64,000 bases of DNA from NCBI RefSeq assembly GCF_040438885.1, contig NZ_CP159218.1, positions 744,001-808,000 of the forward strand, in the 5' to 3' direction. The notes beneath the pieces are model-generated. The model was not told where the DNA came from. It saw nothing but the letters and a program-made list of their open reading frames with translations, and ran no database searches. Position numbers and translations under genes: made by a program. Source of the DNA: Nakamurella sp. A5-74. GTDB taxonomy: Bacteria > Actinomycetota > Actinomycetes > Mycobacteriales > Nakamurellaceae. Shown one piece after another: positions 8,507 to 17,321 of the stretch. Numbering within the stretch: the first letter of the stretch is position 1; every line of letters begins with the position of its first letter.

Positions 8507-11448
8507 ACCGGAGCAGCAGAACTGATCTCCACACTTCGGCGCTGCGGATACCCGCCGCGCCGCTGACCCGCCGCCGGCGGCAACTCGCCCGGGCGCTGAG
8601 CCGCGTCGCCGTGCCCGTCCTGGCCGCCACCGCGCTGACCGTGGTCGTGGCCCCGGCCGCCCACGCTGCCGTCCAGCGCGTGCAGTTCACCGGCGCGCCC
8701 GGCTATCTGGTGGTCGAGTTCCTCGACGACGACCTGGTGCACTTCGAGATGGGAGCGGGCACCCCACCCGGCGCCGGGACCGCGATCCCGGTCACCGACC
8801 AGATCGCGAAGACCAACTACAGCGGGCCCAGCACGTTCTCCCAGTCCGGCAACACTGTGAGCTCCGCAGGACTGCGGGTAGCGGTCGACACCTCGACGCT
8901 CTGCGCAACCGTCTCGGACCTGACCAGGAACCCGGTGCTGGTGCTGCAGACGGTCTGTCCCCGCAATCTCGGTGCTGCCTGGAAGGGCTTGTCGTTCACC
9001 AAGAGCTCGATGCAGAACGCCTACGGACTCGGTGAGCAGTTCTTCACCGGAGGCAGCGCCGACGGCGACTGGGACGGCCGAACCCGCTCGTCCGCCGGGA
9101 GCTTCGGCAACGCGATGCTCTACGACGCCGACAACGGGCCGGTGGCCAACACCCAGATCCCAGTGCTCTACGCCGTGGGTGCGAACAGCGCCAACTATGC
9201 GATGTTCGTCGACCAAGTCTACAAGCAGAGCTGGAATCTCACCGGGGATCCATGGACCATGGACACCTACGGGGACCAACTCCGGTGGTACGTGATGGGT
9301 GGTCCGGACCTACCGGATCTGCGCCGTGACTACCTCGAACTGAGTGGTCGGCCGCCGGTTCCACCGAAGAAGGCCTTCGGTCTGTGGGACTCGGAGTTCG
9401 GATACGACAACTGGGCTGAGATCGACACTTTGCTCGCGAGCATGCGGACTGACGGCTTCCCGATCGACGGGTTCATGTTGGACGTCAACTGGTTCGGCGG
9501 TGTCACTGCCGGGTCCGACTCGACCAGGATGGGCACCCTGCAGTTCGACACCACGAACTTCCCCAACCCGAATACGAAGATCGCCGACTATCGCGACACC
9601 AAGGGCATCGGCCTCATGACCATCGAGGAGTCCTACGTCGGCAAGGCGCTCGCCGAACACACCACCCTGGCCAACCAGGGATACCTGGTACGTGCCGGCT
9701 GCTCGACCTGCGCCCCGGTGTACCTCACCAGCAACGACTGGTGGGGTCGAGGCGGGATGATCGATTGGACCGACTCCGCCGCTGGTGCCTACTGGGCCCA
9801 GAACAAGCGGGTTCCGCTGGTGAACAGCGGAATCATCGGCCACTGGCTGGATCTCGGCGAACCCGAGATGTACGACGCCAACGACTGGACCCAGGGCATC
9901 CTCACCGGGAAGCACGCGCACGCGGATTATCACAACCTGTACGGCCTGGAGTGGGCCAAGAGCGTCGCAGCCGGATACACCGCGGCCGGTTCGACGCAGC
10001 GACCGTTCGTCCTCGCGCGGGCGGGAGCCGGCGGTATCCAGCGATTCGGCACCGCCATGTGGTCCGGTGACATCGGCTCGAAGCTGACCGCGTTGGCTTC
10101 CCAGCAGAACGTGCAGATGCAGATTTCGATGTCCGGCATCGACTACTTCGGGTCCGACGTCGGAGGGTTCCGGCGCGAGATGCTGAACTCGGACTTGAAC
10201 GAGCTGTACACCCAGTGGTTCGCCAACTCCGCCTGGTTCGACATCCCACTGCGGCCGCACACGGAGAACCTGTGTAACTGCTACCAGACATCGCCGAACA
10301 AGATCGGTGACACCGCGAGCAACCTGGCGAACCTGCGGCAGCGGTACGAGTTGACGCCGTACTACTACTCGTTGGCGCAGCAGGCTGCCGTCACCGGCGA
10401 TCCCGTCGTGCCGCCGTTGGTCTGGGCCTACCAGAACGATCCGAACGTGCGGGAGATGGGCAACGAGAAGCTGATCGGGAAGGACCTACTGGTGGCGGTC
10501 GTCGCCGGGGCGAACGAGCGGCAGCGCAACGTGTACTTGCCGACCGGGACCTGGTTCGACTACCGGACGAATGCCAAGTATGTCTCGACCGGACAGTGGT
10601 TCAACAATGTGCCCGCCTACGTGAACGGCAAGTTCCAGCTGCCGGTGTTCGCGAGGGCCGGCGCGGTGCTGCCGACCATGTTCGTCGACGACAAGACGAT
10701 GAACGTCTTCGGCAAGCGGACGGACGGCACCACCCGGAATGAGTTGCGCGCGAAGATCTATCCGTCCGCGACGTCGTCGTCCTTCCCGTTGGTCGAGGAT
10801 GACGGGGTCACGACCGCGTACCAGGGCGGCGCCAAACGCACCACGACCATCGGGCAGACGGTCAGCGGCTCCACCCGGACCGTGACCATCGGCGCCGCGT
10901 CCGGAACCTACTCCGGAGCTCCGACGACACGGGACAACGTGGTGGAGCTGATCACGGACGGCAGCCAGGCGTCCGCGGTGACGCTCGGCGGAGTTGCCCT
11001 GACCCAGCGCGCCAACAAGGCGGCATTCGACGCGGCGACCAGCGGTTGGTACAACGCCGGCGGCAACCTTGTCGTGGCCAAGACCGGAGCGCTTGCCGTC
11101 AGCAGCGCGAAGACGCTGGTCTTCACCACCGGTCAGGCCACCGTCAGCGCGTCGATCACGTGCCAGAACGGCACGACGACGTCCGGACAGTCGGTCTATG
11201 CGCTGGGCAGTGCCACCTCGATGGGGGCTTGGTCCGCGACCGACGCGGTCAAGCTCAGCCCGACGAGCTACCCGACCTGGTCCGGCACCGTCAGCAACCT
11301 CCCGCCGAACTCCACGGTCGAGTGGAAGTGCATCAAACGGCAGGAAGCAGGCGTGCCGAACACGGTCGATGCCTATCAACCTGGGGCGAACAATGTATTT
11401 TCAACCCCGGCCTCTGGCAGTGCCGGATCGTCTACAGCATCGTTCTAG
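8503..11448 (+). CDS. secreted GH31 alpha-glucosidase/6-alpha-glucosyltransferase with CBM20
   Basis: Second GH31 enzyme, 981 aa, starting at the ATG that overlaps the previous stop. A long Sec-type signal peptide (RRRRQLARALSRVAVPVLAA ... APAAHAA) is followed by the GH31 N-terminal beta domain. The (beta/alpha)8 barrel has the nucleophile Asp450 in HWLDLGEPEMYD and a likely acid/base Asp523 in MWSGDIGS. Residues about 880-970 form a CBM20 starch-binding domain (GQSVYALGSATSMGAWSATD). The frame is open far upstream of 8503, but that part only shadows the first gene. The pairing matches the known two-enzyme scheme in which a 6-alpha-glucosyltransferase supplies panose-like ends that an isomaltosyltransferase cyclises. 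A hydrolase role is the alternative. Confidence 0.8.
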   Translation: MNRSSRTDLHTSALRIPAAPLTRRRRQLARALSRVAVPVLAATALTVVVAPAAHAAVQRVQFTGAPGYLVVEFLDDDLVHFEMGAGTPPGAGTAIPVTDQIAKTNYSGPSTFSQSGNTVSSAGLRVAVDTSTLCATVSDLTRNPVLVLQTVCPRNLGAAWKGLSFTKSSMQNAYGLGEQFFTGGSADGDWDGRTRSSAGSFGNAMLYDADNGPVANTQIPVLYAVGANSANYAMFVDQVYKQSWNLTGDPWTMDTYGDQLRWYVMGGPDLPDLRRDYLELSGRPPVPPKKAFGLWDSEFGYDNWAEIDTLLASMRTDGFPIDGFMLDVNWFGGVTAGSDSTRMGTLQFDTTNFPNPNTKIADYRDTKGIGLMTIEESYVGKALAEHTTLANQGYLVRAGCSTCAPVYLTSNDWWGRGGMIDWTDSAAGAYWAQNKRVPLVNSGIIGHWLDLGEPEMYDANDWTQGILTGKHAHADYHNLYGLEWAKSVAAGYTAAGSTQRPFVLARAGAGGIQRFGTAMWSGDIGSKLTALASQQNVQMQISMSGIDYFGSDVGGFRREMLNSDLNELYTQWFANSAWFDIPLRPHTENLCNCYQTSPNKIGDTASNLANLRQRYELTPYYYSLAQQAAVTGDPVVPPLVWAYQNDPNVREMGNEKLIGKDLLVAVVAGANERQRNVYLPTGTWFDYRTNAKYVSTGQWFNNVPAYVNGKFQLPVFARAGAVLPTMFVDDKTMNVFGKRTDGTTRNELRAKIYPSATSSSFPLVEDDGVTTAYQGGAKRTTTIGQTVSGSTRTVTIGAASGTYSGAPTTRDNVVELITDGSQASAVTLGGVALTQRANKAAFDAATSGWYNAGGNLVVAKTGALAVSSAKTLVFTTGQATVSASITCQNGTTTSGQSVYALGSATSMGAWSATDAVKLSPTSYPTWSGTVSNLPPNSTVEWKCIKRQEAGVPNTVDAYQPGANNVFSTPASGSAGSSTASF

Positions 11449-11458
11449 CAGTCCTTCC

Positions 11459-11508
11459 GAGCCCAGCGGTGAGTCATGCGTGATAGCGCACGACTCGCCG
11501 CTGGGCTC
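11459..11508 (+). terminator. stem-loop after the GH31 pair
   Basis: Arms 11459-11480 and 11487-11508 form a 22-bp stem (GAGCCCAGCGG outermost) with one wobble pair and one mismatch around the loop TGATAG. It lies 10 bp after the stop of the second GH31 gene. There is no T-tract, so it may act as a terminator or as an mRNA 3' end stabiliser. Confidence 0.65.
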
Positions 11509-11763
11509 GAACAACCGCATCGACCTACGAGTCGGCCGTGGCTGATCGTGACGGTCTATGCCTGGCGCAACTATTGGCGCGGCGCGGCGCGGTGATCCAC
11601 AGGGCTTGCCTTGACCACAAAGTGGTCACGTTGACATCACCGATAACAGATAGTATGTCAGGGGAGGCCCAATGTGTTGTTCTGCAACATGTTCGAGATG
11701 CCGTCCCCGCTGCCAGACCTAAGACAGTGACCCCGGTTCGACCTGGACGACGTTTTCGTTCAA
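11509..11763. other. convergent spacer between GH31 gene and PfkB kinase
   Basis: Gene-poor 255 bp of lower GC than its surroundings. It contains TTGACA at about 11630 and a TATG-rich segment downstream that looks like a rightward promoter, and a GTTG...CAAC inverted pair near 11684. An open frame of 91 codons crosses it but has no ribosome site or recognisable domain, so I do not call a gene. Confidence 0.35.
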
Positions 11764-12714
11764 TCAGAGCTCATGGGCCCAGGGCGGATCCGCGCCGGGC
11801 CTCGAGACGGTGATCGCCGCGACGCGCGAGGCGAACTCGAGCGCCTCTCGCAGGTTGTCGACGCCGAGCGTCTCGAGTCGACCGCCGAGGAAGCCGTGCT
11901 CGGCCAGGTGGTGCAGCAGCCCGCCGTGGAAGGAATCACCCGCGCCCACGGTGTCGACCAGGGTCGTCGGGGCGATCGGCACCCGCACCTGCTCCCCGCG
12001 CAACGAGGCGAAGGCACCGTCCTCGCCGAGCGACACGACGACCAGCCGGACGCCCAGGGCGTGCAACCGCTCAGCGGCCTGCTCGGGGCTGGAATCGGGC
12101 CACAGTTCGACGAGGTCGTCCCAGCTCAGTCGCACGATGTCGGCGAGCGACGCCCAGCGGTCGATCACCTCGCGGTAGTACGTGTCCGGGATCAGCAGGG
12201 TCCGCAGGTTCGGGTCGATGGACACCGTCATCGATGCCCTGGCCCGCTGCAGCAGTCGCTCGATCACCAGGCCGGACGGTTGCAGGGCCAATGCCAGCGT
12301 GCCGGTGTGGACGGCCACCGGTGCGACGTCGTCGGTGAAGGGACCGTCGATCAGCGGGGCGAGACCCTCGTCGGTCCAGCCGAAGTCGGCGGTGCCGGCC
12401 GTGTAGAACTCATAGGTCGCCGACCCGGACGCGGAGAGCTTCGCGATCGCCAGGGTCTGCGGCTCATGGGTGTCCTGCGAGGCGGACAGGTCGACCCCGG
12501 ACGCCTCGAGTTTCTCCCGGGCCAGTTGACCCAACGACCCCGTCGAGATCCGTCCCGCGAAGCGTGCTGTCGTCCCGAGCCGGGCGAGTGCGACAGCACT
12601 GTTGGCCGGGCCGCCGCCGGGGTGGACGGTCAGCGAAGCTGCTCCATCCCTGATCCCGTCGACGGGCAGGACGGCGTCGGCGACGATCTCACCGACGACA
12701 GCGATGGTGGCCAT
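11764..12714 (-). CDS. PfkB-family carbohydrate kinase
   Basis: Cytoplasmic ribokinase-fold sugar kinase, about 316 aa. The N-terminal motif is HPGGGPANSAVALARLG, the lid and core follow, and the C-terminal anion hole and catalytic base lie in DTVGAGDSFHGGLL. These are the two PfkB signatures. Fructokinase or 2-keto-3-deoxygluconate kinase are the usual activities for this subfamily, but the substrate cannot be fixed from sequence alone. I chose the ATG at 12714 (MATIAVVGEIV) because the family usually starts just before the first beta strand; an in-frame start at 12738 would add eight residues. It is convergent with the GH31 pair. Confidence 0.85.
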   Translation of the reverse strand: MATIAVVGEIVADAVLPVDGIRDGAASLTVHPGGGPANSAVALARLGTTARFAGRISTGSLGQLAREKLEASGVDLSASQDTHEPQTLAIAKLSASGSATYEFYTAGTADFGWTDEGLAPLIDGPFTDDVAPVAVHTGTLALALQPSGLVIERLLQRARASMTVSIDPNLRTLLIPDTYYREVIDRWASLADIVRLSWDDLVELWPDSSPEQAAERLHALGVRLVVVSLGEDGAFASLRGEQVRVPIAPTTLVDTVGAGDSFHGGLLHHLAEHGFLGGRLETLGVDNLREALEFASRVAAITVSRPGADPPWAHEL

Positions 12715-12751
12715 GGGCACACCGTAATGGTCGGCCACCCGGGGTCGCGGT

Positions 12752-13099
12752 TCAGGCCCAGCCGAGCTCGTCCAGTCGATCGTCGTCGATCCCGAAGTGG
12801 TGGGCGACCTCGTGGATCACGGTTTTCGCGACCTGCTCCATGGCCTCCTGCTCGGAGTGCGCGTGCCACAGGATCGGTTCGCGATAGATGTGGATGGTGT
12901 CCGGGACGATACCGGCGTAGTTCGAGGTCCGGGCGGTCAGCGCGACACCGTGGTAGAGCCCGTAGAGGCTGCGGGTGGGGTGGCGGTCCTCCACCAGCAC
13001 CACCACGTTGTCCATCGCCTTCGTGAACTCGGCGGGGATCAGATCCAGTGCATCGCTCACCAGTTCGTCGAAGTCGCGTCGTGACATCTCGATGGGCAT
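12752..13099 (-). CDS. small zincin-like metallopeptidase family protein
   Basis: Single-domain protein of about 115 aa from the actinobacterial zincin family PF06262 (formerly DUF1025). The zinc site is visible as HEVAHHFGIDDDRLDELG near the C-terminus, an HExxH motif with a downstream Asp/Glu cluster, as is the family block AMDNVVVLVEDRHP. No signal peptide is present, so it is cytoplasmic. The function of the family is not established. The start may be 13099 (MPIEM) or 13108 (MDVMPIEM). It is transcribed away from serS. Confidence 0.85.
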   Translation of the reverse strand: MPIEMSRRDFDELVSDALDLIPAEFTKAMDNVVVLVEDRHPTRSLYGLYHGVALTARTSNYAGIVPDTIHIYREPILWHAHSEQEAMEQVAKTVIHEVAHHFGIDDDRLDELGWA

Positions 13100-13255
13100 G
13101 ACGTCCATGATGCCGACGGAACCGGGCGGAGCGATCCGATGTTCGCCGACCGCGTACCCGTCCGGTTCCTGGCGGAACGTCCAGAACCCTCGACCGTTGT
13201 GTGTCGGCCGAGCGGCGGCGGCGGATTCCGGGCGCGAGGCTCGCCGGTCGCTCGC

Positions 13256-13261
13256 TAGGCT
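13256..13261 (+). promoter_or_regulatory. -10 box of a likely leaderless serS promoter
   Basis: TAGGCT ends six bases before the GTG start of serS. This places transcription initiation at or next to the start codon. No ribosome binding site is present. Confidence 0.55.
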
Positions 13262-13267
13262 GCAGCG

Positions 13268-14530
13268 GTGATCGATCTGCGACTGCTCCGTGATGACCCT
13301 GACGCCGTCCGCGCCTCGCAGCGCGCCCGCGGTGCCGACCCCTCGGTCGTCGACACGTTGCTGTCCGCCGACGTCGACCGACGCGCGGCCGTCGCGAGGG
13401 CCGACGAGTTGCGCGCGGAGCAGAATGCGTTCGGTCGCACGGTCGGCAGGGCGCCCAAGGAGGACCGACCCGCACTGCTGGAGCGCGGCAAGGAGCTCTC
13501 GGTGGGCGTCAAGGCCGCCGAAGCGCAGGAGAGCGCCGCCAACCAGGCGTTGCAGGCTGCGCACAAGGCGATCCCGAACGTCATCATCGACGGTGTTCCC
13601 GCCGGTGGTGAACAGGACTTCGTGGTGCTCGAGACACGGGGTGAGCCAAGGACTTTCGACGCTCCGCCGCTGGATCACCTGGAGCTGGGCGAGAAACTCG
13701 GCGCGATCGACATGGAGCGCGGCGCGAAGGTTTCCGGCGCTCGGTTCTATTTCCTCCGCGGGGTGGGCGCCCAGCTGCAGTGGGCGATGCTGCAGCTCGG
13801 GATGAGCCGCGCGATCGCGAACGGTTTCATCCCGATGGTCCCGCCGGTACTCGTCAAGCCGGAGTCCATGGAGGGCACCGGTTTCCTCGGCGAACACGCC
13901 GCTGAGATCTACCACCTGCAGGACGACGATCTGTACCTCGTCGGCACCTCGGAGGTGCCGATGGCTGCCTACCATTCGGGCGAGATCATCGACCTGAGCA
14001 ACGGCCCGGTCCGCTACGCCGGGCAGTCCTCGTGCTTCCGCCGGGAGGCCGGCAGCTACGGCAAGGACACCCGCGGCATCATCCGGGTGCACCAGTTCGA
14101 GAAGGTCGAGATGTTCGTCTACTGCAAGCCGGAGGACGCCGAAGATCAGCATCGGCGGCTGCTCGACTTCGAGAAGGAGATGCTCGACGACATGGAGCTC
14201 CCGTACCGGGTGATCGACGTCGCCGCCGGCGACCTGGGTACATCGGCCGCTCGCAAGTTCGACTGCGAGGCCTGGGTTCCGACCCAGCAGGCGTACCGGG
14301 AGCTCACGTCCACCTCCAACTGCACCACCTTCCAGGCCCGCCGGCTGGCCGTTCGCTACCGCGACGAGGACGGCAAGCCGCAGATCGCTGCGACCCTGAA
14401 CGGCACCCTGGCGACCACCCGCTGGATGGTCGCCATCCTGGAGAACCACCAGCAGAGCGACGGCAGTGTCGTCGTCCCGGCGGCGCTGCGGCCGTTCCTC
14501 GGCATGGACGTTCTCGAACCCGTCGCGTGA
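13268..14530 (+). CDS. serS: seryl-tRNA synthetase
   Basis: Charges tRNA-Ser with serine, 420 aa, the usual bacterial length. The N-terminal [17 protein letters not shown] and the following residues up to about 110 form the long antiparallel coiled-coil arm that grips the tRNA-Ser variable arm. The class II core follows: motif 2 is [20 protein letters not shown] and motif 3 is [18 protein letters not shown]. The GTG start at 13268 has no ribosome site but has a -10 box six bases upstream. The gene is followed 52 bp later by a HAD phosphatase in the same direction, an arrangement common near actinobacterial serS. Confidence 0.98.
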   Translation: MIDLRLLRDDPDAVRASQRARGADPSVVDTLLSADVDRRAAVARADELRAEQNAFGRTVGRAPKEDRPALLERGKELSVGVKAAEAQESAANQALQAAHKAIPNVIIDGVPAGGEQDFVVLETRGEPRTFDAPPLDHLELGEKLGAIDMERGAKVSGARFYFLRGVGAQLQWAMLQLGMSRAIANGFIPMVPPVLVKPESMEGTGFLGEHAAEIYHLQDDDLYLVGTSEVPMAAYHSGEIIDLSNGPVRYAGQSSCFRREAGSYGKDTRGIIRVHQFEKVEMFVYCKPEDAEDQHRRLLDFEKEMLDDMELPYRVIDVAAGDLGTSAARKFDCEAWVPTQQAYRELTSTSNCTTFQARRLAVRYRDEDGKPQIAATLNGTLATTRWMVAILENHQQSDGSVVVPAALRPFLGMDVLEPVA

Positions 14531-14582
14531 CGCTCATCCCGGGTCGCCCCTGCCGACCCGGTGGCTCTGGGACACTGGGGGA

Positions 14583-15395
14583 GTGAATTCTGCTCCGAAG
14601 TTGGTCGTCCCCCCGAAGTTGGTCGTCACCGACATGGACGGCACCCTGCTCGGCCGCGACGGTCTGGTCTCCGCGCGCAACGCCGCTGCGTTGCGACGTG
14701 CCCAGGAGGCAGGCGCGAAGGTGTTGATCGCCACCGGTCGTCCTGTCTGGTGGTTGGATCCGGTGCGGCAGGCCGGTTTTGCCGGAACGGCGGTCTGCAT
14801 GAACGGGGCGATGGTCTACCACGTCGGCGACGGCGAGGTGCTGGCCGCGAGCCCGCTGTCTGCGGAGACGCTGAATGCCTTCACCGAGGCGTTCACGGCC
14901 GAGGTGCCCGGCGCTGCGATCGCGGTGGAGCGGCTCGGTACGGAGCAGATCGACAGTTGGTCGGAGGCGCACTACGACCATCCGTGGGACGAAGGGTCCT
15001 TCGAGGTGCAGGCCCGCAGCGAGCTGCTCGCCCAGCCGGCGATCAAGATGCTGGTCCGGTACGGGAACGACTCGTCGGCACTCGCCGCGGTCGCGGCCGG
15101 GCTGGGCGTACCCGGCGTCTCCATCACCTACTCGACCGACGCCGGCCTCATCGAGGTGATGGCCGGCGGCGTCAACAAGGGCGTCACGGTGGCCCGGTTG
15201 GCGCAGGAGTGGGGGATCGATCCTGCCGATGCCGTCGCGTTCGGCGACATGCCCAACGACATCGAGATGCTGCAGTGGGCCGGGCGGTCGTACGCGATGG
15301 AGGGTGCGCACACCCAGGCCCTCGCCGCGGCGACCGATCAGGCCGGCCGCCACGACGAGGACGGCGTCGCCCAGGTGCTCGAACGTTGGTTCTGA
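14583..15395 (+). CDS. HAD-superfamily (Cof-like, IIB) phosphatase
   Basis: Cytoplasmic phosphatase of about 270 aa. Motif I is VTDMDGTLLGRDG with nucleophile and acid/base Asp, motif II is ATGRP, and motifs III/IV are KGVTVARL and AFGDMPNDIEML. The cap between motifs II and III is of the Cof/IIB type, which usually acts on sugar phosphates, phosphoglycolate-like compounds or pyridoxal phosphate. I take GTG 14583 as the start, just before the first strand; a GACACT box six to seven bases upstream would fit a leaderless transcript. The frame is open upstream into serS, but that part is a shadow. Confidence 0.87.
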   Translation: MNSAPKLVVPPKLVVTDMDGTLLGRDGLVSARNAAALRRAQEAGAKVLIATGRPVWWLDPVRQAGFAGTAVCMNGAMVYHVGDGEVLAASPLSAETLNAFTEAFTAEVPGAAIAVERLGTEQIDSWSEAHYDHPWDEGSFEVQARSELLAQPAIKMLVRYGNDSSALAAVAAGLGVPGVSITYSTDAGLIEVMAGGVNKGVTVARLAQEWGIDPADAVAFGDMPNDIEMLQWAGRSYAMEGAHTQALAAATDQAGRHDEDGVAQVLERWF

Positions 15396-15510
15396 GCTGC
15401 TCGGCACCTCGGGCCCCTGAACCGCGCATGCCGGCTCGTCGTTCCCCGGAGAACAGAGCCCCGATGATGAGGCCGCGCAAGGGAGTTCCTCGAGTGTGAG
15501 TGGGCAGGGG

Positions 15511-16344
15511 TCAGTTGAGGGTGTTGGTGGCGGCGAAGCGGTCGATGCGGCGATGGAACCGCATACCCATCAGTCCGCCGAGGACTGCGCCGAGCAGGGT
15601 GACCAGCAGGACAGCGACGAGGGCGAGGATGGCCTGCCAGGTGAATCCGCTCGAGGTGAAGGGAATCTGCGGCAGATTGGCCTGCACGAGGATGGTGCTC
15701 TGGCTGCCGACGATGGCAGCGGTGATGCTCAGCGCGATGGCGATGACGACGCCCCACAGCCAGACGGCGAGACCCTGGCGTACGCCATGGAAGCGGGCCA
15801 TCCGGCCGGCGACGTAACCGCCCGCGAGATATCCGAGGAAGAGCACCACCAGCAACGCGATCGCGGCGCCCAGACCGACGCCTCGCAGATCTGAGCTGGA
15901 GGTGTTGCTGTCCAGGTTCATGCCGGAGGCGATCGCGGCGAGGACTGCGGCCAACACGACGATGGTGCCGACGGTGGTGAGCCAGCCCAGGAGGGCGGAT
16001 CCGAATTTGATACCGCCGAACTCGGCCTTCTCCTGGGTGAGCAGGTCGGTCGGTTCGGCTTCCCGGACGATGACGGTTTCAGCGGGCACAACACGCTGTG
16101 GTGCGGGAATGGGGGTGGTTGCGATGTGTTGCGGTGCAACCCTTTCCGTCGGTGCCGAAGAGTTCCGATCAGTGGACGAGCTGTGGGTGCCCAGCGGTGT
16201 GGACGAGGCCGATGTGCGCTCGTCGGACCAGTCGGTGTGGTCGCGAGCCGGGGCGGGCGGGTCCAGACGATTGTGGTCGTCGTGGTCGTCGTCGCGACGG
16301 TCGGGACCGGAGTCGCTGCTGCTGGGGGTGACGGGGTGGGACAT
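15511..16344 (-). CDS. four-helix membrane protein with long charged N-terminus
   Basis: Protein of 277 aa, function unknown. The first ~130 residues are hydrophilic, rich in Ser, Asp, Arg and Pro. Four predicted membrane helices follow: one starting near LLGWLTTVGTIVVLAAVLA, then AAIALLVVLFLGYLAGGYVA, GLAVWLWGVVIAIALSITAA and ILALVAVLLVTLLGAVLGGL. The glycine-rich helix pair with GYLAGGYVAGRMAR resembles the TIGR04086/YrzE group of small integral membrane proteins. It lies 29 bp downstream of another membrane protein gene and is probably co-transcribed with it. Confidence 0.7.
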   Translation of the reverse strand: MSHPVTPSSSDSGPDRRDDDHDDHNRLDPPAPARDHTDWSDERTSASSTPLGTHSSSTDRNSSAPTERVAPQHIATTPIPAPQRVVPAETVIVREAEPTDLLTQEKAEFGGIKFGSALLGWLTTVGTIVVLAAVLAAIASGMNLDSNTSSSDLRGVGLGAAIALLVVLFLGYLAGGYVAGRMARFHGVRQGLAVWLWGVVIAIALSITAAIVGSQSTILVQANLPQIPFTSSGFTWQAILALVAVLLVTLLGAVLGGLMGMRFHRRIDRFAATNTLN

Positions 16345-16373
16345 GAGGGAGCCTCTCTGAGGGTGCAGCGGGA

Positions 16374-16949
16374 TCAGTTGCGGACGGTGTCCAAGACCTT
16401 GTCGGCGACCTTCTTGACCGCACCGCGGGCCACCTGCGCGGGGCGTTGTTGCTCACCCATCAGGGAGCCGATGCCGATCACCACGGCGGTGAGGACGGGG
16501 GTGACCCACTGCAGGACCCGGAGCTGCTGCTGGATGGCGGCAACGTCATCGGGTGTCTTGCTGCTGGGTTCGGTGGCGCTGTCGGTGTGGGCTGCGTTCG
16601 CGGTGGCCAGCCGGGCACCCAGGACACCGCTGTAGGCGGTGGTTCCCATGGCAGCGACGGTGACGGCGGACTTGACGATGGTGCCTGCGGTGACGCCGTG
16701 TTGGCCCTGGATGCGGCCGCGGTTGTCCAGGATGATGCCGAGGCCGCCGAGCAGGTGCGCTCCGATCGCGGCCGCAGACACCGGGGCCCAGCGAGCCCAG
16801 CCATTGACCGCGACCTGGGTGCGCTCCGCCGGGTTCTTCACGTCGCCGGCGGCGCCGTTGAGGGCGACCGCTCCGGCGAGGCTGCCGCCGAACCATGCTG
16901 CGGCACCAACATCGTGCAGCAACCGGGAAATGGTGTTGGTACGAGTCAT
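16374..16949 (-). CDS. hypothetical membrane protein
   Basis: Membrane protein of 191 aa with no domain I can name. It shows small-residue-rich hydrophobic segments (HDVGAAAWFGGSLAGAVALN, VSAAAIGAHLLGGLGIILDN, a segment around AVTVAAMGTTAYSGVLGA, and VLQWVTPVLTAVVIGIGSLM) and a basic tail (ARGAVKKVADKVLDTVRN). Related proteins occur in stress or envelope clusters of actinobacteria; this is inference from context. The start ATG at 16949 is preceded by GAGGTCACCTG. Confidence 0.65.
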   Translation of the reverse strand: MTRTNTISRLLHDVGAAAWFGGSLAGAVALNGAAGDVKNPAERTQVAVNGWARWAPVSAAAIGAHLLGGLGIILDNRGRIQGQHGVTAGTIVKSAVTVAAMGTTAYSGVLGARLATANAAHTDSATEPSSKTPDDVAAIQQQLRVLQWVTPVLTAVVIGIGSLMGEQQRPAQVARGAVKKVADKVLDTVRN

Positions 16950-16989
16950 CAGGTGACCTCAGATCGGGTGGGTGGGAAACAAAGGGGGA

Positions 16990-17034
16990 CGCGCCGCACC
17001 ACGGTTCCATTGCGCGGGTGCGTGGTGCGGCGCG
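16990..17034 (-). terminator. hairpin downstream of the 61-aa protein gene
   Basis: Perfect 14-bp stem: CGCGCCGCACCACG at 16990-17003 and its complement at 17021-17034, with a 17-nt loop. In the leftward direction it is followed by CCCCCTTTGTTT, a weak T-tract. It lies 33 bp after the stop of the small upstream gene. Confidence 0.7.
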
Positions 17035-17066
17035 CGACTACGGGGCCCAGCTGACAGACGGGTGAC

Positions 17067-17252
17067 TCAGAAGCCGAGCTTGTTGCCCAGTCCGCCGAGC
17101 AGGTCGCCCGGGTTGATGCCGAACTTCTCCAGCAGGTTCTGGTGCTGGTCGGTGTCGACCTGGTCGGGTAGTTCGGTGTTGGCCTGGTCGGCCTGGGTGG
17201 TGTCGCCGCGTGACTTGATCATCTCGATGATCTTGTCCTTCGGGATCTGCAT
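17067..17252 (-). CDS. small hydrophilic protein, unknown function
   Basis: Protein of 61 aa starting MQIPKDKIIEMIKSRGD. ATG 17252 has GAGGAAGG nine bases upstream; the longer in-frame start at 17291 has no such site. The sequence is a short amphipathic N-terminal helix, an acidic Gln/Asp-rich middle and a Gly/Leu-rich tail (INPGDLLGGLGNKLGF). There is no signal peptide. It sits between a PRC-barrel protein and a membrane protein in what looks like a stress-response cluster and has its own terminator. I cannot assign a function. Confidence 0.65.
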   Translation of the reverse strand: MQIPKDKIIEMIKSRGDTTQADQANTELPDQVDTDQHQNLLEKFGINPGDLLGGLGNKLGF

Positions 17253-17321
17253 GGCGGTTCCTTCCTCGATGCGGAATCGGTTGTGTGTCAACCGGTGTGG
17301 AGCGTGTGCCGAGAGTTGCTG

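Noticed and set aside
11538-11813. 91-codon open frame between GH31 and PfkB kinase
   Set aside because: No ribosome site, no domain, and it runs into the end of the PfkB gene on the other strand.
12752-14449. 565-codon leftward open frame across serS
   Set aside because: Only its last ~115 codons (the zincin) show a protein domain. The rest is the antisense of serS, kept open by high GC.
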